64,000 nucleotides of DNA from Adineta vaga (taxonomy: Eukaryota; Rotifera): contig CP075494.1 in assembly GCA_021613535.1 (NCBI GenBank), forward strand, positions 16,182,001-16,246,000, read 5' to 3'. This document shows, piece by piece, positions 1 through 12,078 of the stretch. Made by a program: the position numbers and the translations under genes. How positions within the stretch are numbered: the stretch's first letter is position 1; each line of letters begins with the position of its first letter. The notes below the pieces were generated by a model that was not told the origin of the DNA, did no database searches, and saw nothing but the letters and a program-made list of their open reading frames with translations.

Positions 1-1521
1 GTCTATGATCCAAGCGTGATTGGTGCTTTTGATAAAGTATACACATCGATATTGTCTGTTTCAAATAAAATTTGTTCTCGAAAATCTTTTAGGGTTGTGC
101 TAAATTCATCAATCAGAATAACATTGAACAAACAATTGGTAGCATAAGAAAATCAGCAGTATTTTTAGCTCATTATTGTGATCTATTATTAAGAAAAAAG
201 TTATATATATATTTATTGAAAATAATAAATTTTTATTTATGATCTTTATGTAGAAGAAAAGGTGTGATAGATGATGATTGGGAAGATAAACTGAATAATA
301 TTCTAGTAAGGTATTCATTTATTTCCTTTCTAATATATGTTGTTCTGTTTTAGATTATTTTCAATTACATTGACGATAAAGATATTTTTATGAAATTTTA
401 TCAAAAAATGTTTGCAAAACGTTTAATTAATCAATCAAATGTATCAGATTCATTTGTTGACGAATCATTAATTTCACAGTTCAAAGTAAAAAAAGAAACT
501 TTTCACATTTCTATTAAGATTTCTTCTTGTTTCAATGTTTAGAGCAAATGTGGTCATGAATATACATCAAAATTAGAACAAATGTTCAAAGATATTCAAT
601 TAAGTAAAGATCTTACTAATGAGTATCAAAGATATCAGAAAAATACATATAATAATGAAATTGGTAAAGTATAATGACATAGAATAAGTATATGAACATA
701 TGAATTTGTCTTACTGTTTTTGTTTCAGATGATTTTTCTATGATGATTCTGACTTTAAATTTTTGGCCATTTTCGCAACCATCATCTATAATTTTGCCAA
801 TGAAAGTAAGAAGATATTTATTTAATCTGATAAACTTATAATATTAATTTTAGTTAAACAAAACATTTGATCATTTCACAAAATTTTATCTTATGAAACA
901 TAATAGTCGAAAATTAACATTACTTCATCAATATTCTCAAGGTGAATTACAAATGAATTTAAAAAACAAAAAATATCGATTAGAGGTAAGAATTACTTTA
1001 TGATTCATTGAAAAAAAAAACGAATTAATTCTATTGAAAAAGGTATCAATATATCAAATGATAATTTTATTATTATTTAATCAACAATCAAAATGGATTG
1101 TTGAACAAATTTATGATCAAACACAAATTAAATTAGATTTATTATTTGAAATTCTTTCTTATAGTTTTTCCTCGATACAAAATCTTGTTTAAAAGAAGAA
1201 AATCTTTATTTTGCAGTGATAAATTTCGATTGAATTTCATTGTTCCATTGAAATCGAATGAAACAAAAGATCTAAGTAAAACAATAGATGAAGAATAAAA
1301 AAGAACTTAAATATTCATTATTAATTCAAGAAGTTATTGAACAATTATATTCACGTTTTAAACCAAATATATCTTTGATTAAAGTAAATTTTATCGAATT
1401 TTTAATAATCAATTTAAAATCTTTCATTTTGTTTTCTTAGAAATGCATCGATATTTTAATTGAAAAAGGATATTTTGAACGTGATGCAAATGATAAAGAT
1501 ACTTTACATTATTTGGCTTGA
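1..1521 (+). pseudogene. Cullin-1-like C-terminal part, degenerate
   Basis: Exons align in order with the middle and C-terminal part of cullin, the scaffold of SCF ubiquitin ligases. Seen: a block with FINQNN (from 93), YIDDKDIF and AKRLINQS (354-485), CGHEYTSKLEQMFKD (543-663), a FWPFSQP block (729-805), FDHFTKFY and SRKLTLLHQYSQGEL (854-985), and the terminal CIDILIEKGYFER ending in YLA-stop at 1519-1521. Introns of about 50 bp have good GT/AG ends. The frame breaks at about 1190-1215 and again near 1298, and the stretch normally between the winged-helix B strands and the SRFKP motif is missing. The 5' part lies outside the window or is lost. I call it a decayed copy; assembly errors are the alternative. 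The homology is clear, the pseudogene status less so. Confidence 0.82.
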
Positions 1522-1679
1522 ATATAATCGAATTCAACACTTCACTTTCGAAGAAAATTCCATTATAAATGTTTGTTTTTATATAAATTATAATAAACAT
1601 GAATCATGTATGCTGATATTCTCTTTATCTCCAAGTATTAGGACACAATTGTTGTGTTAATTACAATGAAATATAAAAA

Positions 1680-1735
1680 GTGAGGGTGTAGGTGTGAATC
1701 TCTCTTCTATATATTCACACCCACACCCACACCCA
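1680..1735. repeat. Telomere-like hairpin repeat 1
   Basis: Left arm GAGGGTGTAGGTGTGA, core with ATCTCTCTTCT, right arm TCACACCCACACCC. The arms are nearly complementary. Confidence 0.75.
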
Positions 1736-1940
1736 GGATTTCTCTACACGACTTGCAAATGTAAAGTGAATGGAAGTTGGCGATCTATTGCTGGCAGTTG
1801 TAACAACTAAACATTTTCCTCATATTTATGTAGTTCCTCTCCGATTATAATGATCCTCTCTATTCAATAAAACTACCCTGAGTACTTATAGAATGAATTG
1901 ACGAATACATTCTATAAGAATATCTACCATCGTTCTTAAT

Positions 1941-2001
1941 TTGAGGGTGATGGTGTGAGGGTGTATTCTCTCTTTAATAGTATCGCCCTCACTCACACCC
2001 T
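1941..2001. repeat. Telomere-like hairpin repeat 2
   Basis: Left end TTGAGGGTGATGGTGTGAGG, core ATTCTCTCTTTA, right arm CGCCCTCACTCACACCC. It is only about 200 bp from the previous copy. The rest of 1522-2444 shows no gene I recognise. Confidence 0.72.
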
Positions 2002-2444
2002 GTTTTCGTGCTAAAACCAGATCAATTGTTAATATCGTACACTATTGCATTATAGCTATGTACAACAAATATTTGTGCATAGCTTATTTATATGGCGAAA
2101 AAAAGTGTGCTGAGTTCATCTGCATAAACGACCTGTTCTCTGCCTTTCGAAAAAAAAATTCAACTAATTTGGTTGAAGAGTCATGAAAATATTCAATTTT
2201 TTTCTCCCAGCCTATAGTGACTTTCTGGAAACTCTATATTATCTTTTTAGAAAATTGTGAGAAATGTTTTATTCGTTTTTTATTCTCATTAGTCTTAATA
2301 TAGATTCTTTTTATTTTTTAAAACGATTAGTTTATTTCTAGATTACATGTATAAAATCTCGATAAAAAAAGTATTGATTACAAAAACCTTTTGTTACGAA
2401 GTTATTTTGCATATATGCTGTTGAGCAACTTCATAAAATATTGT

Positions 2445-3443
2445 CTAATCACGATGTTCAATTGTTATCATAAAAGGTTCAGACGAACCATGTGTCCATG
2501 AACGGCAAAATTCATCCAGTTTTCGACGTACGTCAGCAGCTGATGATGAAGAATATTCGACGATTATTTCGTTTTTATCAATAAATGTCTTTTCACATAA
2601 CAGCTTTTCTCTTATATATGATTTGATTTTTTGTAGTGAGTTATTAATGGCATCAGGAGATAATGATGAATCTTTGAATTCTCTAATCTTCAAAATGCTC
2701 ACGGCATAATTACGTTTGTGTTCCAAAGGAGGGTGTAAATACATTTTTTCATTCGTCGTCTCGCTGCCATTTGAGCCGAGTGATAATTGTGATGAATTAC
2801 TAATTTGAGGATATGCTGATTGATGAATCTCTACAGTCGGACCTCGGTTAAAGCCTAAAAGTGGAGGTCGAGGATACGCGTCCATGATAGTTCTCTTAGC
2901 ATCTTCATGATTATGCAATGCGTGTTTCTCCATTTGATTTATTGTATGTTGATTACATTCAAAGATAACTATCTTTAAATCGCCATAAATCAGATAGTTT
3001 TCAGATTTTCTGGGCCATTTCGTCGATTTATCTATTGACAGATTCAGATCAAAGCCACATGACCAAAATAAAAGCTTTTGAGATGAACGATCGCAGCCGT
3101 TTATGCGACCAATAATCATATGTGATTTTCCAGCCGGAAGAGATGCTAAAGATGGCAAGGCATCATTATATTTGTTAATGATAAATGTTCTGATATCTTC
3201 CTGTGCTGATTCTGGTAAATATTTTCCCAAACAATCTTTAAAATCTTTTTGTACATTTGGTTGATTAAGATCTAATTGGAGAGGAATCGTTTTCATTTTT
3301 GGAACCGTCTCTAAATAGGCAGAAGTGCTTTCGAGCTCTTCTTGCATCAATCGATAAATAGCCGGATAGTCGCGAGACAACATCGAAGTAATACCATCAC
3401 TATGAAAAACGTGTCCAATTGTCGGATTCCATTGAGTAACCAT
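2445..3443 (-). CDS. Unrecognised protein with SDGI/DYP motif, copy A
   Basis: A 332-codon open frame without visible introns. I do not recognise the family. The N-terminus carries a block of the form SDGI-T-x-M-L-S-R-D-Y-P-A-I-Y-R-L-M (residues about 15-32). A later block (about 158-186) reads LKIVIFECNQ followed by a helix-like EKHALHNHEDAKRTIMD stretch. Both blocks recur, diverged, in the divergently transcribed gene at 3949-4611, so the two are paralogues. There is no signal peptide or membrane segment, so it is probably cytosolic or nuclear. The two share a 505-bp intergenic region. The C-terminal half (about 190-332), with a Ser/Asn-rich linker, is absent from the partner. The start chosen is the first ATG; an upstream exon cannot be excluded. 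Confidence 0.7.
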   Translation of the reverse strand: MVTQWNPTIGHVFHSDGITSMLSRDYPAIYRLMQEELESTSAYLETVPKMKTIPLQLDLNQPNVQKDFKDCLGKYLPESAQEDIRTFIINKYNDALPSLASLPAGKSHMIIGRINGCDRSSQKLLFWSCGFDLNLSIDKSTKWPRKSENYLIYGDLKIVIFECNQHTINQMEKHALHNHEDAKRTIMDAYPRPPLLGFNRGPTVEIHQSAYPQISNSSQLSLGSNGSETTNEKMYLHPPLEHKRNYAVSILKIREFKDSSLSPDAINNSLQKIKSYIREKLLCEKTFIDKNEIIVEYSSSSAADVRRKLDEFCRSWTHGSSEPFMITIEHRD

Positions 3444-3948
3444 GCCTGAAAAAGTAAAACTTGAAATGTATAGTTTAGTATTATAATGTTAAATATATAT
3501 ATATACTTGTACATGTACCCTTGAGTAATCAAAAGGAAATTTATGGTCGGTTTTTGCCAGCGTTATTCATTCATTCATTCAACCTTTTAAGTGAAAACGT
3601 AGGAAAAGAATCACTGTATAATCTCTTTCTGATATCAAGTGTATTGTATTAATCATTTCGATACCGATATCTCCTCTTGATGACATGACAGAACACGAAA
3701 GATATATGTTAGAAGCGAAGGAGTTACAAGTATATATCATAAATAAAATCATTCACTATTAGTAATAAAAGTAGGAAAGAAAGAATAAGTATGGAAAAAT
3801 TCAACATAAGATTCACAACACTTCGCGATCCTTCTATATGTAAATATAATCGAGATATATTAACTGATGTAAATCATCATTTTCAATCTTACACAGTCTA
3901 CTAGCTACACATATTGGTTTTTGTATCTTATTATTCTTCCTCCATATC
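3444..3948. other. Divergent intergenic region between two paralogues
   Basis: AT-rich and without a long ORF. It must hold the promoters of both genes if they are active. It contains a short TCATTCATTCATTC run near 3566. Confidence 0.45.
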
Positions 3949-4611
3949 ATGACATCGAACACTATTACCGATACGCAAAAACTTGCACGCATCGTATATA
4001 GTGATGGAATATCGACGCATATGCGTCAACACTATCCGAAGGTCTATGAACTTTTATGTTGGGATCTGAAAAACACAGCAACTGTTTTATGTATCGCAGG
4101 AGCCTTTGAATTATGGCAATTTACAAAAAGATTACGCTATGCACAATCCGGTACAGACAACATTAAAACATGGAGTGATTATAAAAAAGGCATTCATGAG
4201 TATCTCAAAAGTCTCAACGATGATAATCGTCTAGAACCAGCACGTGACATACTTGCAAATCATATCCACGACGTACATTTTGAAAAATTTCCAAAATGGC
4301 CATCAGTTTTGTCTGAATCACAAGAAAGTGATATTCATATCGATATCTCATCGACTTATCCTAATGATTCTTGGTATGTTGGTTGGTCGTTCATCGGATA
4401 CATTAAGATCTCAGATACTCGATCTGGACTATCTTCGTATTATACTGATTTCGAAGGTAAACCTGAACTGAAAATTTTATATTGCAACGAGAGAGAGTTG
4501 AAAAGATTTGAAGCACTCGCACAAAAAGATATGGAACAAGTCAAAACTATGATTCAAAGTAATACAAAAGAGCTAACATTCGCAGAATTACACGAAATGA
4601 TGTCACGTTAA
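3949..4611 (+). CDS. Unrecognised protein with SDGI/HYP motif, copy B
   Basis: A 220-codon single-exon frame, the shorter paralogue of the gene at 2445-3443. Shared positions include YSDGIS...R.HYP..YELL near the N-terminus (residues about 17-35), a WSFIGYIKISD segment matching WSCGFDLNLSID of copy A, and LKILYCNERELKRFEALAQKD near the C-terminus matching LKIVIFECNQ...EKHALHN. No signal peptide, membrane segment or catalytic signature is visible. It ends about where copy A begins its extra Ser/Asn-rich region, so either copy A gained a domain or copy B lost one. Function unknown. Confidence 0.7.
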   Translation: MTSNTITDTQKLARIVYSDGISTHMRQHYPKVYELLCWDLKNTATVLCIAGAFELWQFTKRLRYAQSGTDNIKTWSDYKKGIHEYLKSLNDDNRLEPARDILANHIHDVHFEKFPKWPSVLSESQESDIHIDISSTYPNDSWYVGWSFIGYIKISDTRSGLSSYYTDFEGKPELKILYCNERELKRFEALAQKDMEQVKTMIQSNTKELTFAELHEMMSR

Positions 4612-4792
4612 ACTTTTTTTCATCATGAAAATATGAATTTTTAAAAACATTTTCTATGTTTTCCATATTGAAAAATAAAAAAAGATATCTATTTGAACGA
4701 GGTATTATCAATTGGATACCATTTTGTTTAAAATAAATGAGTAATTTAAATAGCAGTATCTAATGGAAGCGTGTTAACAATAGCAGATGAAA

Positions 4793-4863
4793 CAGGGTGT
4801 GGGTGTGAGTGTGGGTTAAGAGTAGAGCCTGATCCACAGCCATCATCACACGCCCTCACCCAC
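4793..4863. repeat. Telomere-like hairpin repeat 3
   Basis: Left arm AGGGTGTGGGTGTGAGTGTG, right arm CACACGCCCTCACCCAC. Confidence 0.7.
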
Positions 4864-4920
4864 TATTCACATAAACAAATCTTTCTCTCTTTCATTTCTA
4901 TCATACCTCTATTTTTTCGT

Positions 4921-5670
4921 TATTGAATAAACATGATGAAATCACTTTTATCGTTAACGCGGAAAGGAAAGAAAACCATCATAATCAATTTGATTTTCGA
5001 TCAACATTAAAACAAGATATTAATTTCATATGTCAACATTATCTTCCAAATCTTATTCATTTACATATATTGATAATAATAATAATAATAATAATTGTGA
5101 AAACAAATGTAAATTAATTCGAAAGATTTTAAGTAATATTCAGTATTTATTAAATTTAATTTATTGTTATATAAACATTTCATTCAATCAATATGAAAGT
5201 ATTATTGATCATTTAAAGGATATAAAACAATCGTTTATTATACATTACCTTATAGATTTACTAATTTTTCTTTATTCGATCATTGGATTAAAGCTGAATA
5301 TAAACATATCCAGAAAAAGATATTTCTTTATTATATAATTTAGTACATTCATTTGATTACAAAATTCTTTTAGTTAATCTATTATCTATGAAAAAACTTT
5401 ATAACTAATTACGTCGATTTATACCAAACAACTATTATGATCATATGGTTGTTCATATATACGATCTCAAGGTTTGTCTTGTTCTATGGAATATGATGCC
5501 TATTACTTTCAGCAAGACCAGATAAAATAATTCCTGGTTTAGTTACAAGTTGTTTACATGTTTATTCTCCTCTTTTATTATCATTTCAATGTTTTTACAA
5601 TGTATTATATATTCAAATGATTTTTAAATGGTCATCAGATCAATCAATTCACGTACTATATATTAATCTT
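4921..5670 (+). pseudogene. Possible degraded coding region, unassigned
   Basis: Several short open stretches in shifting frames look protein-like (for example LRRFIPNNYYDHMVVHIYDL around 5410-5470, and FKWSSDQSIHVLYINLD at about 5620-5670) but do not join into one frame. An (AAT)n run lies at about 5074-5094. The last open stretch stops exactly where the hairpin at 5671 begins. I do not recognise the family; this may be a decayed multi-exon gene or chance. Confidence 0.3.
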
Positions 5671-5735
5671 GACGGTGTGGGTGACATTAATGGAAAACAA
5701 GGAAAACACATTCACATATATACTCACACCCTCGC
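5671..5735. repeat. Telomere-like hairpin repeat 4
   Basis: Left arm GGTGTGGGTGA, right arm TCACACCCTCGC, with a longer loop of about 40 bp. 5736-6239 shows no recognisable gene apart from an (AAT)n run near 5930. Confidence 0.6.
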
Positions 5736-6239
5736 AGAAACCGAAATTCGCTCGTTACATGGACAACACATTTTTTCATTTAATACCTATTTTTTTGTAA
5801 TTATCATATATTACTAAGCGTATCGAGTGCAAAAATAACTGTCACGCATGATAAAATCAGTATTTTTCTTTTATCGTTCTCTTTTTTTTATTAATAAAGA
5901 TACGTCAATGGCAATTATGTATACATATAATAATAATAATAATCAAGAGAAGAAAAAAACTGTCGTTTTAACGTTAGACTAGATATAAACAACGTGCATA
6001 TTATCTTTACGAAAATATGAAAAATATTTTATTGAACTATCAGTCATACAAATGTAATTTTTGTTAAGAAAGTTTGTACTCAAAAATAAAAGGTCATTCA
6101 TATACATTTTCACTACATCACAAATAGATGACGTTGTTATTTACCTATTTCATGAGGGTTGCGTTTTTTGGCAATTAGAAATAATATATATCATTAAAAT
6201 ATCCTCGTATTCTTGTTAACTTGCTTTCTTTTATTGCAA

Positions 6240-9200
6240 ATGAATATGAATGCGGAGAACAATAAATCTACATCCGCCGAATACTCACAAACAAGAAAAA
6301 ACTCGTCTGAAAGTATCAATGATGGTGAATTATTTGTAATACAGAAAGCTAATAAAGAAAATATCATTAAAAATGTTAATGAAGTAAACATATCCAATAC
6401 AAATGTAAAAAATCGGTATAAAATCTTAGTTCTATTTTCATTATGATTATTTCTATTTTCCTCTTTTATTAGACATGGAAAATGTTGGTCAAAACTTTGC
6501 TATTATTTGCCTTTTTATTTATTTGCTATATTTATAAGTCTCTCAATTACAGTTGGTGTCGTTACTGTTTATTCAACTTCACCAAAACACATAAGTGAGT
6601 TTCTTAATGACTGAATTTAGTTGAAATTTAATATAAAATTAGATGAAACGTGTCAACCAACATTCAAGCCATCAGCTGAACGTTTAATTACTCATGATGC
6701 ACGTACTCGACAAGCTGCTGTCGGTGATCTAAATAATGATGGATATTTGGATATTGTAGTAGTTAATTCTGGCACTGATTCTATTGGAATATTCATCGGA
6801 TATGGTAATGGAATGTTTGCAAGTCAAATTACACAATCAACAGGTCTTAATTCTCGTCCTTATTCAGTTGCTGTTGGAAATTTTAATAATGATAGTTTAC
6901 TCGATATTGCCATTGCTAACTATGATACTCACAGTGTAGGTGTCATTTTTGGTTATGGTAATGGAAGCTTTATTGAAAGTCCAATAATAACATTACTTGG
7001 TGCATCTCGTCCTCTTTCATTAGCTATAGGACATTTTAATAATGACAATTTTCTTGATATCGCTGTTGTTAATTATGGTACAATGAATGTAATAATACTT
7101 TTAGGATATAATGATGGATCATTTCGCATTGAACATATTTTTTATATGGGTCATGATTCTATTCCATATTCACTTACGATTGCTGATTTTAATGATGATC
7201 AACATTCTGATATTGCCATTGTTAACTATGGTACTAGCGAGTTGATCGTGCTTTTGTCATCCGAAAATCAAACCTGGATTAATTATAAATATTCAACAGG
7301 AAAAACGTCTCAACCAATGTCAATTTCATTTGGACATTTTAATAATGATACGAAATTGGATATTGTTGTTAGTAATTCTGGTACTAGTGATATAGGAATC
7401 TTCTATGGTCATGGAGATGGAAGTTTTATAAATATGAAAACATTTTCAACTGGTACGGGTAGTCGTCCACGGTTTGTTCAAGTTGCAGATTTTGATAATG
7501 ATACGCGAGTTGAGATTGTCGTTGTTGATTCTGAATATGATAATGTCATTGTATTGAAAGGAGATAGATATGGAAATTTTAGTATAATAACAACACATTC
7601 AACTGGATATAATTCTGATCCTTGTGCAATTGTCACTGGTGATTTTGATAATGATAATATACCAGATATTGCTATTACCAATAATTATACAAATAATATT
7701 CTTATACTTACTTCATTTTATCGTTTTCCTCAGACAACTCAAACTATGTATTCTACTGGTTCATCTTCTAACCCAAATGCTGTTGATATTAATGATTTAA
7801 ATCATGATAATTATCTGGATATTGTTGTTGCAAATGCTGGTAGTAATACTATTAGTATTTTTCTCAATCAAGGTAATGGAAGTTTTTATGAACAAAAAAC
7901 ATATTATATGGGAAGCAGCACTAGACCGATCTTCGTTGCTACTGGTGATTTTAATAATGATAAACATATAGATATTGTTGTAGTGTTATTTAATTCAAAC
8001 AGAATACAAATCTTACTTGGATATGGTAATGGAACATTTAGGAATGGAGAGTCATATTCAACAGGATCTAGTGCTAGTTCATATACTGCTTTTGTTAGTG
8101 ATATTAATAATGATAAGAATGTCGATATTATTGTATCTAATTATAATAGTGGCAATGTTGGTTTATTTATTGGATATGGTAATGGAACATATAAACCTAT
8201 GGTTAAATTATTATCAGGATATTCTTTTTATCCGAAATGTGCTAGTGTAGCCGATATAAATAATGATTCAATAATGGATATTATTGCATCCGATAGTTAT
8301 ACTGGTGGCATTGCTATACTTTTAGGATATGGTAATACAACTTTTCAAGCACCAAAAATGATTTCAACTAATCGGGATCTTCCAAATTGTTTTAGTATTG
8401 GTGATATTAATAATGATCAACAATTAGATATTGTCTATACTGATACTTTATATTCACATCTTGGAATTTTGTTAGGTAATGGAAATGGAACATTTACACA
8501 ATTAGTTCAATATCTAACAAATCGTGGTTCAAAACCATGGTTTCTTGATTTTGGTTATTATAACAATGATAATTTCATTGATATATTAGTTAGTAATTCA
8601 TATGATGCAAGTATAACTATTTTTCTAGGAAATGCCAATGGAACATTTAATACACAAGTCGCATTTCCTACTGGATATCAATCCATACCATGGTCTGTCA
8701 AATTTGCTGATTTTAATAATGATAATCAAGAGGATATTGTCGTTGGTAATGATGGAACTAACAATATACTGATATTTCTTGTACATTATGAAGAAGATTT
8801 TAGAAATGAAACAAGTTATTTAACTGGCTCTGCTTCACATCCATATTCGATTAGTGTTGGTGATTTAAATAAGAATGGAAAACAAGATATTGTTGTTACT
8901 AATACCGGTAGTGATAGTTTTGAAATACTTCTTGATTATGAAAATGGAAAGTTTATGGAAAGAATTCTCTTTTCAGTCGATGAAGGTTCACATCCACAAG
9001 ATGTGATTATTGCAGATTTTAATAAAGATAATTTATCCGATATAGCCGTAGTAAATTTTTGGGGAAATAATGTACATGTATTTCTTGGATTTATCAATGG
9101 ATCTTTTCAATCTAAAACTACATATTCAACAGGATCTAAATCTCTTCCTAATTCAATTGCTGCTGGTGATTTTAATAAAGATAATAGAACGGATATTGTT

Positions 9201-10940
9201 GTTGTTAATTATGGTACGGATAGTATTGCTGTATTTCTTGCATCTGTCTTTAGTACATTTAAAAATTATCTTGTACTTGTACCTGGTTATCTTCCAAGTC
9301 CACTTAATGTTATTGCCGCTGATTTCAATAATGATGGTCAATTAGATATGGCAGTAACGAGCAATTATATTTACAATCTTGAAATATATTTAGGCTACGG
9401 TAATGGAACATTTTCCGATTCTATGTCATATTATACTGGCTATTATTCTGAACCATATGAATTGGCTGCTGGCGACTTTAATAATGACAATTATCTCGAT
9501 ATTGTTGTCGCTAATTCTGGTAGCAATAATATCGGAATTTTTTTTGGATATGGTAATGGAACATTTCAATCTCAAAAAACATTTTCAACAGGATCATCTT
9601 CTAATCCAAGCTCAGTGGCTATTGGAGATTTTAATAATGATAAAAACTTAGATATTGCTGTCGGTAATTATTATAGTAGTAATATATATTTATTTCTTGG
9701 AAATGGTAATGGTTCATTTGAAGGAAAAGTTGTATTTTCGACATATTATTCTTACAGTATAAATTCTCTTGCTGTTGGTGATGCAAATAATGATGGAATT
9801 CTGGATATTTTTGTACCTGACTACTATTACGATCAAGTTAACATTTTACTAGGATATGGTAATGGTAGTTTTCAAAAACCTATCATATTATCGACTGGAT
9901 ATTATTCTCGTCCTTTCTTAATTGCTCTTGGTGATTTCAATGAAGATAAGTTACTTGATATTGTTATTGCTAATTATCAGACTAGTACTACTGTTATCAT
10001 TATCAATTATGGTAATAATACTTTTTTATTACGAAATACTTATTTAGCTACTTCTCGATCAGAATTTGCTTCACTTGTCGTTGCTGATATGAATAATGAT
10101 GCAATACTTGATATTCTTGTTACGGATTATGATAGTCAAAATAGTAGTATAGCTATTTATTATGGATATGGTGATGGTAATTTTACATTACCTAAATTAT
10201 ATCCAGCTGCTGTAAATTCTCAACCAGTATCATTAACTACTGGTGATTTTAATAATGATAATAAAAGTGATTTTGCTGTTGTATATTATAATCATCAAAG
10301 TGTAAGTGTTAGACTTCAAGATGACAATGAACCTTTTGGAACACCAGAAATGATTTCTACTGGTAATGGTTCTGCTTCACAATCAGTTGTTGTTGATGAT
10401 TTGAATAATGATGGTCATCTAGATATTGTAGTGACAAATACGAATTCTGATAATATCGGTATTTTTCTTGGATTTGGTAATGGTTCTTTTAATAAACAAT
10501 TAACTTATTCAACTGGTAATGATTCTCAACCAACTTCAATTGCTATCGGTGATTTGAATAATGATGATTATATAGATATTATTATAATCAATTCAAATAA
10601 TTATAATGTTGGCATTTTTTTTGGTTATGGAAATGGAACATTCGATAATATGATAATTTATTCACTTGATATTAGTTCTGATTTATCATCAATTGCCGTA
10701 GAAGATCTGAATAAAGATAATTATTTAGATCTTATCATTGCTAATTGGGGTAGCAATAATATACATGTCGCTTTTGGACTTGGTAATGGAACTTTTGGTA
10801 ATTCAAAATTATATTCTGTTGGTTATAATTCTCGTCCACTAGGTTTAGCTATTACAGATATTGACAATAATGATCTAATGGATATTATCGTTGCTAATTA
10901 TGATGCTGATTATGTTGAAATTCTTTTGCAGAAATGTTAA
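6240..10940 (+). CDS. Giant FG-GAP/VCBS-repeat membrane protein
   Basis: Exon 1 (about 6240-6415) encodes a polar cytoplasmic-like N-terminus. Exon 2 (from 6473) encodes one hydrophobic helix (FYLFAIFISLSITVGVV). Exon 3 (6621-10940) is one uninterrupted exon of about 1,440 codons with roughly 27 repeats of about 51 residues. Each repeat has a Ca-binding-loop pattern (D-x-N-x-D-x-x-x-D, e.g. GDLNNDGYLD) and YGNGTF, the FG-GAP hallmark of integrin-alpha-like propellers. I infer a type II membrane protein with an extracellular adhesion or carbohydrate-binding ectodomain. The exon 2/3 junction is uncertain: the obvious GTGAG donor at 6595 would leave a 26-bp intron and the wrong frame, while a GTTTAT donor giving 54 bp restores it. 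The protein ends LLQKC. The FG-GAP assignment is certain, the 5' model moderate. Confidence 0.88.
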
Positions 10941-12078
10941 TTGATACTATGAAATAGAAGTACAAAATAAAACTGACGTTTTTATTCTTTATTGTAAAGT
11001 TCAGGCAATGCAAACGTCGAGTGAAAATTTGTTTTTGTTCTTTTTTCCACATCTTCTGATAGAGTTTTAGAATCCGATCACGAATATCTACTTTTTAACC
11101 TTACCAAAATCTTCCTTCCAGTCTAAAATGCCAAATACTTCAGAAAAGTCAGTTTTAGACAAAACTGCAGCTGTTTACGAAATACCCGATATATTTTTAT
11201 TTTCCAACTGCTTTGTCCTTTTTCGACATCATAAATTGAATCCAAAAAAGTTCTCAGATCGACTCTAGCTTTAAAACTATCTATGAGGGGACGCTTCAAA
11301 TCTCACTGATTTTAGTATTACGAAGCCAATTTTGTAAACCTACCTAGTTTTTGAGGGTGGCTGATAAAGCACTAAATTTTATCTCATTCAACTCATCATA
11401 CCTGTTACGATCTGTGTTATACACCCAGGTCAAAACGTGTCCATCCGATCCGGTTGATCCCGTATATTTCCGAAAAGAACCTGTTGGCACTCTATCGAAA
11501 TCCCAACCACCGGAATCCGACGTCGGAATAAATCGGAACCCATACACAATTGATCTATATCCTGTCGGACTCTGTCGAAATCCGTTAGTTAGGATTGATT
11601 CACCTGGGCACAAGATCATATCTACTTCTTTCTTTCCGCCCTCAAGAAGTGATATATTTTTCATAGAGCACAATTTATATTTAGAAAATACATACAAAAG
11701 TAAAGAAATAAAAGTTTGTCCTCTACAAAAATTTGCGCATGTGATAAAATTTCATCTGACGGATGGAGGCGTTACATTCACTTGTAACTTATCTACATCC
11801 ACCCTTACATTGCATTATACCTATCCATATACTTGGCTACAAACTCACCATCACTCATACTCACATCCCATTCACCCTTGCTCCCCTCCTACTCACTACA
11901 ATCACTGTTGAATTATTTGATTACTGATTGCAAATATAAATCTTTATTTCGTACACAGGTGATTCGTGTACAAATAGTACGTGCGCATTTTTCAATGCGC
12001 AAGCATCGAGTTTCTTATGAATTGTCTCAAGAATAACGTTCTTATTATGGCAATGTAAGGTCAATAAATGGAACGTTT
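10941..12078. other. Intergenic region with a GGAATCC-rich patch
   Basis: No gene recognised. 11440-11610 is rich in CCGGAATCCGAC/GGAATAAATCGG-type words resembling those of the foldback element at 57666-58610, so it may be a relic of the same family. 11820-11895 is C/A-rich (ACTCACCATCACTCATACTC), like a degenerate right arm of the hairpin repeat. Confidence 0.4.

Noticed and set aside
11351-11911. A 186-codon plus-strand ORF and an opposing 117-codon ORF
   Set aside because: They overlap antisense, have no protein-like features, and run through the GGAATCC-rich patch and a C/A-rich arm; more likely repeat DNA.
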